In this document: positions 14,429-22,913 of the stretch, one piece after another
Position numbering within the stretch: the stretch's first letter is position 1
Layout: each line of letters begins with the position of its first letter
Assembly (NCBI GenBank): GCA_020346465.1
Contig: CP070783.1
Coordinates: forward strand, 1,006,272-1,040,585
Length of the DNA: 34,314 nucleotides
Source: Deltaproteobacteria bacterium
GTDB lineage: Bacteria > Desulfobacterota > Deferrimicrobia > Deferrimicrobiales > Deferrimicrobiaceae
Direction of reading: 5' to 3'
Notes under the pieces: generated by a model
The model's database searches: none
What the model saw: only the letters and a program-made list of their open reading frames with translations
Told to the model about the DNA's origin: nothing
Made by a program: the position numbers and the translations under genes

Positions 14429-17252
14429 GGCTCTTCCTCCCGGGACCGCCTTTCCCTCCACTCAGATAGTACACGGAAGGATCCGTTCCCAGGCCCTCGA
14501 AAACCCGGTAGACCCTCCCGGAGTGCGAAAGCCGGTACACCCCCGACTCCGGGTCGAGGAGGTTGCCGAACGTGATGGCGCCGGTGGGGCAGCTCTGGGC
14601 GCAGGCGGTGGTTACCTCCCCGTCCCGGACCTTCCGGGACCCGTCCTTCGCCTTGTCCTTGGCGGCGCGGATCCGCTGAATGCAGAAGGTGCACTTCTCC
14701 ATGACTCCCGGGCCCCGGGCCTCCAGTTCGGGGTTGAGCATCCGGTTCAGCGGCTTTTCCCACCGGTGCCAGAACCAGTTGAACCGCCTCACCTTGTAGG
14801 GGCAGTTGTTCGAGCAGTACCTCGTCCCCACGCACCGGTTGTACACCTGGACGTTCAACCCCTCGGGGTTGTGATAGGCGGCGTACACCGGGCACACCGT
14901 CTCGCAGGGCGCGGCATGGCACTGCTGGCAGAGCATCGGGAGGAACTCGACGTCTCCCGTCTCGCCGTAGAAGGGCTCGATCCGGAGCCACGACATCTCC
15001 CGCCCCTTCAGGTGGTCCTTCTTCCCGACGACGGGCACGTTGTTCTCGATGTAGCAGGCGGCGACGCACGCGGAACATCCGTTGCACAGCGCGAGATCGA
15101 TGACCATGGCCCACCGGTACTTTTCGTGCGAGTGTTCCGGGTAGAGGCTTTCCCTCCCGTGGTGATGCTTTTCGTCCTTGTGGGAGGGATCGGGGACAAG
15201 CCCCCTGCCCCGCTGGGACGGGGAGCCGGAGAGAATGGGGATGGCCGCCGTTTTCCCGGATTTCGCGATCCCGACCGCCTCGATGTACTCGACCGCGCCG
15301 CCCGTCCGCTCCTCCCTCCGGAGAGGGGGGGAATCGACGAAGTCGCGACAGGCCACGACGACCCCCTCCGCCAGGCCGGGCTGGATTTTCACCGGAAACC
15401 GCTGCGACCAGTCGCCCGACGAGACGGTTACCTCCTCCCGGTCCTTCAGGCCCGAGGCTTTCGCCGTCCCCGGGGAAACCGAGAGCCAGCTCCCGTAGGA
15501 GATGGTGGTCAGGGGGTCGGGGATCTCGGAGAGGAGCGGCAACCCGCGGCTCCGACCGTCGAAGGTCCGCAGGGACGGGGCCAGCACGAGAACGGGACCG
15601 GCCATTTCCCTCCCCGTGGCGTTCTGCCCCTTGAATAGAGAGGCCGCTTTCCGCCCGTCGAGGGAGACACGCTTCCCGGGGAGGGATTCCTCGACAAATC
15701 CGGTCTTCAGGAGCGCGTCTCTTCCCTGTTCCCCGAACCGTCTCGTCCACTCCCCGAACAGGTAATCCCGGTATCCCGCCGCGGTCCCCTTTCCCGAACC
15801 CTCGCCCATGATCCGGAGCAGCATGTCGCCCTCGGAGAGCGTGTCGTGCAGGGGCTCCAGCGCCGGTTTGACGAGGGAGAGAACCCCCCGTCTCGGCTCG
15901 ACATCCCCCCACGACTCGAGGGCATGGGAAAGGGGAAGGATCAGGCCGGCCTCCCGCATCGTCTCATCGAAGAGATCGCCGATCGCGACCGACAGCATCG
16001 CTTTCCCGAGATTCTCCCGGAAGGCGTATCTCCCCGGAAGGGAGAAGACGGGGTTCGTCCGGGACAGGAACAGGACCCCGACCTTTCCCCTTTCCAGCCG
16101 GGCGGAGAGATCTTCCATGTCCCGAAAGGTCCCTACCCGTTCGTCGTTCTCCCTCCCCGCGAAATCGACGAGCCCCGGGATCGCCCCCGTGACCCACTGG
16201 ATCATGCCCGCCGCGGCCGCCACCCCGAGACCGCCCGGGTGGGCGGTGGAAACGCCGCCGGCGATCACCAGGGGGCGCCTCGCATGCGCAATGCGGTCGC
16301 AAACCTCCTTGAGCGTATCGGCCGGGATCCCCGTGGCCTCCGATGCGCGCCCGGCGGACATCCGGGGGAGGCTGCCCGCAACCTCCGCGGGGAGCCCCTT
16401 CTTTCCGGCCCTCTTTTCCAGAAGCTGCCGAAGCACATACAAGAGGAAGATCGTCTCCCGGCCCGGAGATACGACGATCCTCCTGTCGGCATTCGCGCCG
16501 GTGAGCGACAGATGGGGCTCCGCGTGCACCCAAAGGAATCCCCCCTCGCCCCTTGCCCTGGACACCTGCCGGGCATAGGAAACGGGGCTTACGTGCGTCT
16601 CGAGGATATCCGCCCCGACCGTCAGGAGGAAATCGGCGTTCTCGATCCGGTACCGCGGAACCTCGCGCTGTCCGAAGAGAAGACCGTTGGCCTCTTTTAC
16701 CGCGGAATGGGAATAGACCTCGAATTCGGGAAGCCTTTCGACCTCCCGCGTCCGGCAGAACGAATCGATCAGCCGGGAAAGGGAGCCGGAGGTCCGTCCG
16801 GACAGGAAGAGGTTCGTCCGCCCTTCGCGGCGGGAAGCGGCCAGCGATTCCGAGACGAGGGCGAGCGCCTTCTCCCAGGAAATCCCCTGGAACTTCCCCC
16901 CGCCGTTCCGCAGCATGGGGCTTGCGATCCTCTTCGGGTGATACAGGCGGGTTATGGAAGACTGCCCGCGGATGCACAACCCCCCGTCGCTTACCGGGTG
17001 CCCCGGAGATCCCTCGAGCTTTACCGGCCACCCGTACCGCAGCGTAACCGACACGCCGCATCCGGCGGGGCACTCCGCGCACGTGGACGGGGAATATGTC
17101 GCCTCGCCGGGGATGACCCCCTCTTCCGGGGGGAGAACGTAGGAGATGAACGTTTTCGACCCCTTCGGGGATCCGCAGGAGGACAAAAGGGTGGAGCCCG
17201 ACACCCCCCCCATGATTCTCAGGAAATCCCTTCGCTTCAGCCGTCGCATCAT
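14421..17252 (-). CDS. actB: ACIII subunit ActB (molybdopterin-like domain fused to Fe-S domain)
   Basis: 943-residue periplasmic subunit of alternative complex III. The N-terminus has a Tat motif (RRDFLR, 7-12) and a lipobox ending in Cys26 (LLSSC), so it is probably exported folded and lipid-anchored. Residues ~50-650 resemble a molybdopterin oxidoreductase. From ~710 an NrfC/PsrB-like ferredoxin domain follows: CNGCSACVAAC (from Cys723), CQQCHAAPCETVCP, CVGTRYCSNNCP and CTFCIQ with CAQSCPTG. This suits three [4Fe-4S] clusters and one [3Fe-4S]. The N-terminal Cys58/61/65/93 set typical of true Mo enzymes is kept, although characterised ActB proteins are thought to lack Mo there. A His-rich linker (HKDEKHHH) joins the halves. 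It starts 11 bases after the actA stop. Confidence 0.92.
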   Translation of the reverse strand: MMRRLKRRDFLRIMGGVSGSTLLSSCGSPKGSKTFISYVLPPEEGVIPGEATYSPSTCAECPAGCGVSVTLRYGWPVKLEGSPGHPVSDGGLCIRGQSSITRLYHPKRIASPMLRNGGGKFQGISWEKALALVSESLAASRREGRTNLFLSGRTSGSLSRLIDSFCRTREVERLPEFEVYSHSAVKEANGLLFGQREVPRYRIENADFLLTVGADILETHVSPVSYARQVSRARGEGGFLWVHAEPHLSLTGANADRRIVVSPGRETIFLLYVLRQLLEKRAGKKGLPAEVAGSLPRMSAGRASEATGIPADTLKEVCDRIAHARRPLVIAGGVSTAHPGGLGVAAAAGMIQWVTGAIPGLVDFAGRENDERVGTFRDMEDLSARLERGKVGVLFLSRTNPVFSLPGRYAFRENLGKAMLSVAIGDLFDETMREAGLILPLSHALESWGDVEPRRGVLSLVKPALEPLHDTLSEGDMLLRIMGEGSGKGTAAGYRDYLFGEWTRRFGEQGRDALLKTGFVEESLPGKRVSLDGRKAASLFKGQNATGREMAGPVLVLAPSLRTFDGRSRGLPLLSEIPDPLTTISYGSWLSVSPGTAKASGLKDREEVTVSSGDWSQRFPVKIQPGLAEGVVVACRDFVDSPPLRREERTGGAVEYIEAVGIAKSGKTAAIPILSGSPSQRGRGLVPDPSHKDEKHHHGRESLYPEHSHEKYRWAMVIDLALCNGCSACVAACYIENNVPVVGKKDHLKGREMSWLRIEPFYGETGDVEFLPMLCQQCHAAPCETVCPVYAAYHNPEGLNVQVYNRCVGTRYCSNNCPYKVRRFNWFWHRWEKPLNRMLNPELEARGPGVMEKCTFCIQRIRAAKDKAKDGSRKVRDGEVTTACAQSCPTGAITFGNLLDPESGVYRLSHSGRVYRVFEGLGTDPSVYYLSGGKGGPGRKSHG

Positions 17253-17263
17253 CGCCGTTCCTC

Positions 17264-17818
17264 TTACTTATGGCAGGTGGCGCAGTCCAGGGACGCGCCC
17301 CGGACCCTGTGGCACGAAACGCACCATCCCATTTTCAGCGAGCCCACCTTGCGGACCTTTTTCATCGCCCCCACCTTCCCGTGGCACTCCGAGCAGTCCA
17401 CCTGCGCCTTGACATGCCTCTTGTGGGAAAAGTAGACGTGCTCCGGCAGGGAATAGACCCGGTTCCACTCCACGGGCCGTTTCTCCTCGTAGTGCCTCGC
17501 GAGCTTCCGGATCTCCTCCCTCTCCGTCGCGATCGCAGTATGGCAGGACATGCACTTCTCCAGGGGAGGAGCGCCCGCGTGCCTCGATCGGTCGACGAAG
17601 ATGTGGCAGAAATTGCAGGGCAGGTTCAGTTTCGACACGTGGATCGTGTGGGGGAAGGCGATCGGCTGGTCCGGCGCCAGCCCCGCGCGATACCAGGAGA
17701 TCCCAAGGGCCGCCAAGGCCAGGAGAAGGACCCCGAAATAGGCCGTCACGGCGAGAAGGATTGCCGGTTTTCGCACGGTTTTCTCCACCCTCTGCTCCGC
17801 CGCCGGGGAATGGGTCAC
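17264..17818 (-). CDS. actA: ACIII subunit ActA (pentaheme cytochrome c)
   Basis: 184-residue cytochrome with one N-terminal membrane anchor (ILLAVTAYFGVLLLALAALG). It has five heme motifs, in order CNFCH, CMSCH, CSECH, CVSCH and CATCH, as in ActA of alternative complex III. It is the periplasmic electron outlet of the complex. The open frame runs upstream, but the likely start is GTG 17818, whose GTGA overlaps the stop of the preceding gene by 4 bases with GGGGG just before it. Histidines FPHTIH and FSHKRH can supply distal ligands. Confidence 0.88.
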   Translation of the reverse strand: MTHSPAAEQRVEKTVRKPAILLAVTAYFGVLLLALAALGISWYRAGLAPDQPIAFPHTIHVSKLNLPCNFCHIFVDRSRHAGAPPLEKCMSCHTAIATEREEIRKLARHYEEKRPVEWNRVYSLPEHVYFSHKRHVKAQVDCSECHGKVGAMKKVRKVGSLKMGWCVSCHRVRGASLDCATCHK

Positions 17819-19119
17819 GGCGACCCCCCGGCTTTGGCCTTTTCGATCAGGTACCGGGCCACGGCGTCGATCTCCTCCTCCGGGAGCCCGAGCCTGGGCA
17901 TCGACGGGAGGTCCGGGTTCACCTTGACCGGGTTCCGGATGAATCCTTTCAGCTTCTCCGCGTCGCCTGCGTATTTCGGCACCACTTCGTTTAACGGCGG
18001 ACCGACGACCCGGATGTCGAACCGGTGACATCCCGCGCAGCTCTTTTCGAACACGACCTTCCCCGCATCCCCGGCAACCCGGTCGGCGGCCGCAGGTTTC
18101 TCCCGGTGCTTTTCGTCCGCATGGACCAGCTCGGCCACAGGTGCCTGCATGTGCAGGAAGGCGATTTGGTCCTGGTAGGCGTTTCCGACCGCCGCGTCGT
18201 CGCGCAGAAGGATCACGAGGAAGATCAGGACGAACAGGAACGCCACCCGCGCGCCCGGCCCGCCTTCCCCCTTCCGGTCGGACAGGAAAAGGGTCAGGCA
18301 CGCCGCAAGCGAAAGAAGAACGACGACCGCCGAAGAGACGAACACTTCCGCCGAGAGCGCAATGTCCGGGAGGGTCACCAGGTCCAACAGCAAAAACACG
18401 GGGAGGACAAGGGTCGCGAGAATGGCAAGGTTCGCGCCGAACCGCTGGACCAACTCCCGGTACGCGGCTTCCGCCCCCTCATCCCCTTCCGCCGGCCGGC
18501 CGCAGAGAAGGAGGATCGCCCCGCCGGTCATCCCGAAGAAGAAGGCGAGGAACAGGAGAAATTTCACCACGCCGTGCCAGGAGAGGAAAAACCGGACCTG
18601 CTTCTGGAGAAGAGGCAGCTTCCCGGGATTGAACAGGATTCCGTACCCGGCGGAAAAGAGGAAAACCGCGAGGATCACCGCCAGCAGGCCGGCGGCGCCG
18701 GTGGCGGCAGACATCGGGGAAAGGTCCAACGCGCGGCCCCGGGCCGACCGGTACGAGGAAAGAAGGGCGAACCCGGAGAGGAGGACCGCGAGGATCACGA
18801 CCCAGAATTGCCAGGGCAGCGGGGATGCGTCGAAGAGGACCCGCGCGTAGATGAACCAGACGAGCAGCGGGGGGACGAGGCCGAACATGAAAAGGGCCGA
18901 TTTGCTCATCAGGACGGTCCCCATCAGCTCCTGCGAGAAGCGCAGATAGGACGGGTCCCGTTTTTCCTTTCCCAGAAAGTTCAGGAGGAGAGAGACGGCC
19001 GATCCTCCGATGAGGAGCCCGAGAAAGGGGAGATGGAGAAACAGGACGAGGAACAGACCGTGCCGGAGGAGCAGGTAAAACTGCGGGGAAAGCGGTTGCA
19101 GATTCCCCAAGGAAACCAT
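17815..19119 (-). CDS. Polytopic membrane protein with C-terminal monoheme cytochrome c (ACIII-associated)
   Basis: 434-residue protein that opens the ACIII operon. Residues ~15-310 hold eight or nine predicted helices with no family I can name confidently; the start (FYLLLRHGLFLVLFLHLPF) has a cytochrome b/CydA-like feel with His in the first helix. Residues ~340-434 form a class I cytochrome c domain with CAGCH (Cys361, Cys364, His365) and a likely Met ligand in LPSMPRLGL. Most ACIII operons have a separate small monoheme ActE; this fusion may replace it while tethering the heme to the membrane. The 4-base overlap with actA supports tight co-expression. The weak GAGG ribosome site is about 7 bases from the ATG. 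Confidence 0.75.
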   Translation of the reverse strand: MVSLGNLQPLSPQFYLLLRHGLFLVLFLHLPFLGLLIGGSAVSLLLNFLGKEKRDPSYLRFSQELMGTVLMSKSALFMFGLVPPLLVWFIYARVLFDASPLPWQFWVVILAVLLSGFALLSSYRSARGRALDLSPMSAATGAAGLLAVILAVFLFSAGYGILFNPGKLPLLQKQVRFFLSWHGVVKFLLFLAFFFGMTGGAILLLCGRPAEGDEGAEAAYRELVQRFGANLAILATLVLPVFLLLDLVTLPDIALSAEVFVSSAVVVLLSLAACLTLFLSDRKGEGGPGARVAFLFVLIFLVILLRDDAAVGNAYQDQIAFLHMQAPVAELVHADEKHREKPAAADRVAGDAGKVVFEKSCAGCHRFDIRVVGPPLNEVVPKYAGDAEKLKGFIRNPVKVNPDLPSMPRLGLPEEEIDAVARYLIEKAKAGGSP

Positions 19120-19362
19120 TCAGGCCTCGTCTCCGGGAGAATTCCTTTCCTGCATCAACCGGTGAGATGCCATGCGCACCCGGGGGTCGGAAAATGTTCC
19201 CCGGAACGGAATCTTGCTCCGGGCAGTCGATCCTGTCAGTAAAAATCGGATTGGGTTACTATAGTGGAATTCGATGCACCGTTCAAATCATTTGTCCACG
19301 GTCCGGGCGCCGGGGAAGAGCCCTTTTGTACAACACCGCAACGGTGCAGGAGGAAAGCGCCG

Positions 19363-20094
19363 ATGTGCCGCATGCTGGCCTTCACCTCGGAAACGCCCCG
19401 GGACATCGCGCCGTACCTGGCGCACCTTGCGCGGCTCTCCGTCCACGGGAACCTGGTGGACCGGTGGGAGAAGCGCTCCGGAGGGAACCACCCGGACGGA
19501 TGGGGGGTCTCCTTTCGCGAGGAGGGGGAAACACGGCTGCTCCGGAGCGGGGAGCCCGCCGCCGCAGACCCCTCGCTGGCCAGGGTCCGGGGACGCGCGG
19601 ACCGCTTCCTCGGGCACGTCCGCTACGCCTCCGACACGGAAACGGTCAACGCCGCCAACTCCCACCCGTTCCTCGTGCGGGGGATCGCCCTCGCCCACAA
19701 CGGGACGTTCCGGGGGAGGATCGGGGAGGAGGCGGGGAGGCGCAAGGTGAGCGACACCCTCGTGTTCCTCGAATCCCTGGCGGAGCGATGGACGGAAAGG
19801 AGTTCCGCCGGACTGTGCGAAGCGCTGTCGCGGATGCTGGGGGACGCGGAACTCGTGGGGGCGTTCTCCGCCGCGAACATGCTGATTGCGGCCGGGGAGG
19901 CGGTCTTCGCCCTCCGGAAATACCGCAAGGACGAGGGGTATTACACGCTCTTCCTGCGGGCCGAACCCGGCCTGGCCATCGCGGCGAGCGAGCCGCTGGA
20001 CGACTCCCCCGGGTGGCGCCCGCTCGCGAACGGGGAACTCGTCGACCTGCGCCTCCCGAGCCCGCTCTCCCTCTTCCTCTCCTCTCCGGGGTGA
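19363..20094 (+). CDS. Class II glutamine amidotransferase (YafJ/EgtC-like)
   Basis: 243-residue Ntn-hydrolase. The start at ATG 19363, preceded by GCAGGAGGAAAGC, puts the catalytic Cys at position 2 (MCRMLAF) as in all class II glutamine amidotransferases; longer upstream starts would bury this residue. Other blocks are NHPDGWGVSF, HVRYAS and the Asn/Gly-bearing AHNGTF, which forms the glutamine pocket. Stand-alone members such as YafJ have unclear acceptors. The stop codon is a few bases from the start of the threonine aldolase gene. Confidence 0.87.
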   Translation: MCRMLAFTSETPRDIAPYLAHLARLSVHGNLVDRWEKRSGGNHPDGWGVSFREEGETRLLRSGEPAAADPSLARVRGRADRFLGHVRYASDTETVNAANSHPFLVRGIALAHNGTFRGRIGEEAGRRKVSDTLVFLESLAERWTERSSAGLCEALSRMLGDAELVGAFSAANMLIAAGEAVFALRKYRKDEGYYTLFLRAEPGLAIAASEPLDDSPGWRPLANGELVDLRLPSPLSLFLSSPG

Positions 20095-20099
20095 CCACC

Positions 20100-21149
20100 G
20101 TGACGGCTCCCGTGGACCTGCGATCCGACACCGTCACGCTCCCCTCCGCGGGGATGCGGAAGGCGATGACCCGCGCGAAGGTCGGCGACTCGCAGCGGGG
20201 GGAGGACCCTTCCGTGCGGGCGCTGGAGGAGCACGCCGCCTCCCTGTTCGGCAAGGAGGCGGCCCTCTTCGTCCCCTCCGGGACGATGGGGAACCTGGTC
20301 GCGGTGGCGTCGTGGACCCGGCCGGGAGACATCGTCGTCGCCTCCGCGGCGTCCCACATCGCGGGGCGCGAGGGGCCGGGGATCTCGAACCTCGCCGCCG
20401 TCGCGATCCTGGGGATCGACGCCCCCCGCGGGATCTTCACGGCGGACGACGTCTCCGGGGCGATCGCGTCGGCCCCGCTGCGCAGCAGGGCGAACGTGCG
20501 CCTGGTGACCGCGGAGAACACGCACAACGCGGGCGGGGGGGCGGTCTTCCCCATCACGTCCCTGCGGCGGATCCGCTCCGTCTGCCGCAAGGCCGGCATC
20601 CCGGTCCACATCGACGGGTCCCGGATCTTCAACGCCTCGGTCGCCTCCGGGGTGCCGCCCGCGGAGTACGGGAAGGTCTGCCAATCCCTGATGTTCTGCC
20701 TTTCCAAGGGGCTGGGGGCGCCCGTCGGGTCGATCGTCACGGGCACGAGGGAATTCGTGGAAGAGGCGAGGAACGTGGGGTACCGGGTCGGGGGGGGGAT
20801 GCGGCAGGCCGGGATCGTCGCCGCCGGGGGGCTCTACGCGCTGCGGAACAACGTCCGGCGCCTCGCCGAGGACCACGCGAACGCGAAAACGCTCGCCCGC
20901 GCGCTCGCGGAGATCCCCGGTATCGAGGTGGTCAACTCCCCCGTGGAGACGAACATCCTCCTGTTCCGGTGGGCAACGCCCTCCGTGTCCCTCCCCGAAT
21001 TCCAGGAGGCGCTGCGCGGGAAGGGCGTGCTCGTCGACGACCGGGCGTTTCCGCGCTTCCGGGCGGTCACCCATCTGGGGATCGGGAAACAGGAGATCGC
21101 CCGGGCCATCCGGGCATTCCGGGATGTCTTCGGGAGGGCAGGCGCGTAG
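20100..21149 (+). CDS. ltaE: Low-specificity L-threonine aldolase
   Basis: 349-residue PLP-dependent fold-type I enzyme cleaving L-threonine or allo-threonine to glycine and acetaldehyde. The N-terminal DLRSDTVTLPSAGMRKAM and GEDPSVRALEE are family signatures. The PLP lysine is Lys203 in MFCLSKGLGAPVGS, and the cofactor Asp is in HIDGSRIFNA. GTG 20100 with GGGGTGA at good spacing is my choice. GTG 20091 overlaps the upstream stop by 4 bases and is an alternative adding three residues. Co-transcribed with the amidotransferase. Confidence 0.9.
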   Translation: MTAPVDLRSDTVTLPSAGMRKAMTRAKVGDSQRGEDPSVRALEEHAASLFGKEAALFVPSGTMGNLVAVASWTRPGDIVVASAASHIAGREGPGISNLAAVAILGIDAPRGIFTADDVSGAIASAPLRSRANVRLVTAENTHNAGGGAVFPITSLRRIRSVCRKAGIPVHIDGSRIFNASVASGVPPAEYGKVCQSLMFCLSKGLGAPVGSIVTGTREFVEEARNVGYRVGGGMRQAGIVAAGGLYALRNNVRRLAEDHANAKTLARALAEIPGIEVVNSPVETNILLFRWATPSVSLPEFQEALRGKGVLVDDRAFPRFRAVTHLGIGKQEIARAIRAFRDVFGRAGA

Positions 21150-21167
21150 GAGGCGTACCGCCCGGCT

Positions 21168-21443
21168 CTAGTGGGACCGCTCCTTCGAGCCGCGGGCGAT
21201 GTCCTCGGCCACCTCTCCCACCGTCTGCTTCATCATCCGGTCCGTGATCTGTTTCGCGCTGTCGCCCGGGGAGGCCATCTTGGAGACCCAGTTTCCCCCT
21301 TTCCGGATGAATCCGCCCCCGCCTCCCACCTGCCTCGTCACTTTCCCGCCGCAGTGGGGGCATTTTTTGAGCTCCGGCGCCGTGATCCTCTGCTCCCTCT
21401 CGAACTCGCCGCACTTTCCGCACTTGTATTCGTAGGTCGGCAC
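21168..21443 (-). CDS. FmdB-family zinc ribbon protein
   Basis: 91-residue protein beginning PTYEYKCGKCG with a second CPHCG pair (Cys8/11 and Cys28/31). This is the FmdB/CxxC_CxxC_SSSS zinc ribbon, followed by a Gly-rich stretch and a charged C-terminal helix. The start is GTG 21443 behind GGGGGGGACGAC. The family is widespread and its role is mostly regulatory or unknown. It converges on ltaE with an 18-base gap. Confidence 0.88.
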   Translation of the reverse strand: MPTYEYKCGKCGEFEREQRITAPELKKCPHCGGKVTRQVGGGGGFIRKGGNWVSKMASPGDSAKQITDRMMKQTVGEVAEDIARGSKERSH

Positions 21444-21676
21444 GTCGTCCCCCCCGTGTCGTTGCGCAATGGGTGCATTATCGCACGATCCCTCCCGCCG
21501 GTGCCACACGGATCGGTGCAACGGCTCCCCCACGGTGCGGACAGGAATGGCTGCGCATCCTCGGAGAGGCACCCGTTGCAGGGGACCCACCGGTCGGAAA
21601 GTGTCCGGGACATGTTCCCTGCCGGGCCGGATCGTGGATAATGGAGAGAAAAAACTTTCCGGGAAGGTGACGCCGC

Positions 21677-22879
21677 TTGCCCCTGTTCCTCATCGTCTTC
21701 TTCGTGAGCCTCGGATGCGTCCACGCGTACGCGCTCCTCAAGGCCAAATCGGCCCTCGGGTTCGGGTGGGGAACCGCGGCGCTCCTCGCGCCGCTCCTCG
21801 TCGCGCTCACCTGCGCCCCGCTGATCATCTATTTCCTCGCGAAGCAGGGGATGGAGGGGGCGGCCCGGGCCGCCTCCTGGGTCGGGTACACCTGGCTGGG
21901 CCTTCTCTTCTTCTTCCTCTGGACGAACCTTGCCGTCGACCTGGTCAACCTCGTCCTCCGCGTGGCGGGGGCGGTCTCGGGGAGGGGGATCCACGCGTTC
22001 CTGATCGCCGGGAAGGCGCCGTTCCTCACCCTCGTCTTCCTCTCCCTGGCGCTGGGGACCTACTCGTTCTTCGAGGCCCGGGAGATCCGCATCGAGCGGG
22101 TCCGGATCCTCACCGACAAGCTCCCCGCCTCCGCTCCGCGCCTGCGCGTCGCCCAGATCTCCGACGTCCACCTCGGCCTGCTCGTGCGGCACCGGAAGGC
22201 GGAGAGGATCGCCGAGGCGATCCGCCGGGCCGATCCCGACATCCTCGTCTCCACGGGGGACCTGGTGGATGCGGAGATCAACCACCTCGAGGGGCTGGCC
22301 GAGATCTTCGGGGAGATCCGCCCCCCCCTCGGGAAATACGCCGTCACCGGGAATCACGAGTTCTACGCCGGGATCGACCAGGCGATCCTGTTCACGCGGC
22401 GGGCGGGGTTCCTGGTTCTCCGGGGGGAGGCCGTCACGGTGGGGGATCTCCTGCGCGTCGCGGGCGTGGACGATCCCGCGGGAGATCCCACGGGAGCGAG
22501 GCTCGGCGGCAACGTCAGACGTCGGGAGGGGGCGGTGCTGGGGGGAGAGCCCTCCCCGCTCTTCACGATCCTGCTCAAGCACCGCCCGCAGCTGTCCCGG
22601 GAGTCGCGGGGCCTGTTCGACCTCCAGCTCAGCGGCCACACGCACAGGGGACAGATCTTCCCGTTCCGCTACGCGGTCGCGCGCGTCTACCCGAACCTGG
22701 CGGGACTGTTTCCCCTGGGGGGATCCTTTCTCTACACCAGCCCCGGGACGGGGACCTGGGGGCCCCCGATGCGGTTCCTCTCCCCTCCCGCGGTGACCGT
22801 CATCGACATCGAGCGCGGGGCGGGGCCCGGGGTCGCAGACCCGGTCCCGGCCGTCCCCTCCCTTGCGGGAAGCGGCTGA
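21677..22879 (+). CDS. Membrane-anchored metallophosphoesterase (YkuE-like)
   Basis: 400-residue protein with four N-terminal helices (residues ~1-135) followed by a calcineurin-like phosphoesterase domain. Metal-binding blocks are ISDVHLG, STGDLVD, VTGNHEF, LLKHRP and LSGHTHRGQ, together giving the full dinuclear metal set. Related YkuE-type proteins act on phospholipid- or nucleotide-type phosphodiesters outside the membrane; the substrate here is unknown. The start is a TTG behind GGGAAGGTGA; no better in-frame ATG lies before the first helix. Confidence 0.88.
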   Translation: MPLFLIVFFVSLGCVHAYALLKAKSALGFGWGTAALLAPLLVALTCAPLIIYFLAKQGMEGAARAASWVGYTWLGLLFFFLWTNLAVDLVNLVLRVAGAVSGRGIHAFLIAGKAPFLTLVFLSLALGTYSFFEAREIRIERVRILTDKLPASAPRLRVAQISDVHLGLLVRHRKAERIAEAIRRADPDILVSTGDLVDAEINHLEGLAEIFGEIRPPLGKYAVTGNHEFYAGIDQAILFTRRAGFLVLRGEAVTVGDLLRVAGVDDPAGDPTGARLGGNVRRREGAVLGGEPSPLFTILLKHRPQLSRESRGLFDLQLSGHTHRGQIFPFRYAVARVYPNLAGLFPLGGSFLYTSPGTGTWGPPMRFLSPPAVTVIDIERGAGPGVADPVPAVPSLAGSG

Positions 22880-22905
22880 CCGCCGATCTCCCGGTCGGGT
22901 ATACT
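22876..22905 (+). promoter_or_regulatory. Sigma-70-type promoter for a leaderless gene
   Basis: The -35-like CTGACC (22876-22881) and -10 TATACT (22900-22905) are separated by 18 bases. Transcription would start at ~22912-22914, on the ATG of the next gene, which has no ribosome site. This predicts a leaderless mRNA. Confidence 0.5.
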
Positions 22906-22913
22906 CTTGACCC

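Noticed and set aside
14421-17252. actB as a formate dehydrogenase or polysulfide reductase catalytic subunit
   Set aside because: The Fe-S subunit is fused in one chain, and the neighbours ActA, ActC, ActD and ActF are diagnostic of alternative complex III rather than Fdh, Psr or Qrc.
15846-17435. 529-codon plus-strand frame antisense to actB
   Set aside because: No motifs; shadows a well-supported gene.
21463-21470. TTGCGCAA palindrome upstream of fmdB as an NnrR site
   Set aside because: It lacks the 4-base spacer of TTGCG-N4-CGCAA, and 8-bp palindromes are common by chance.
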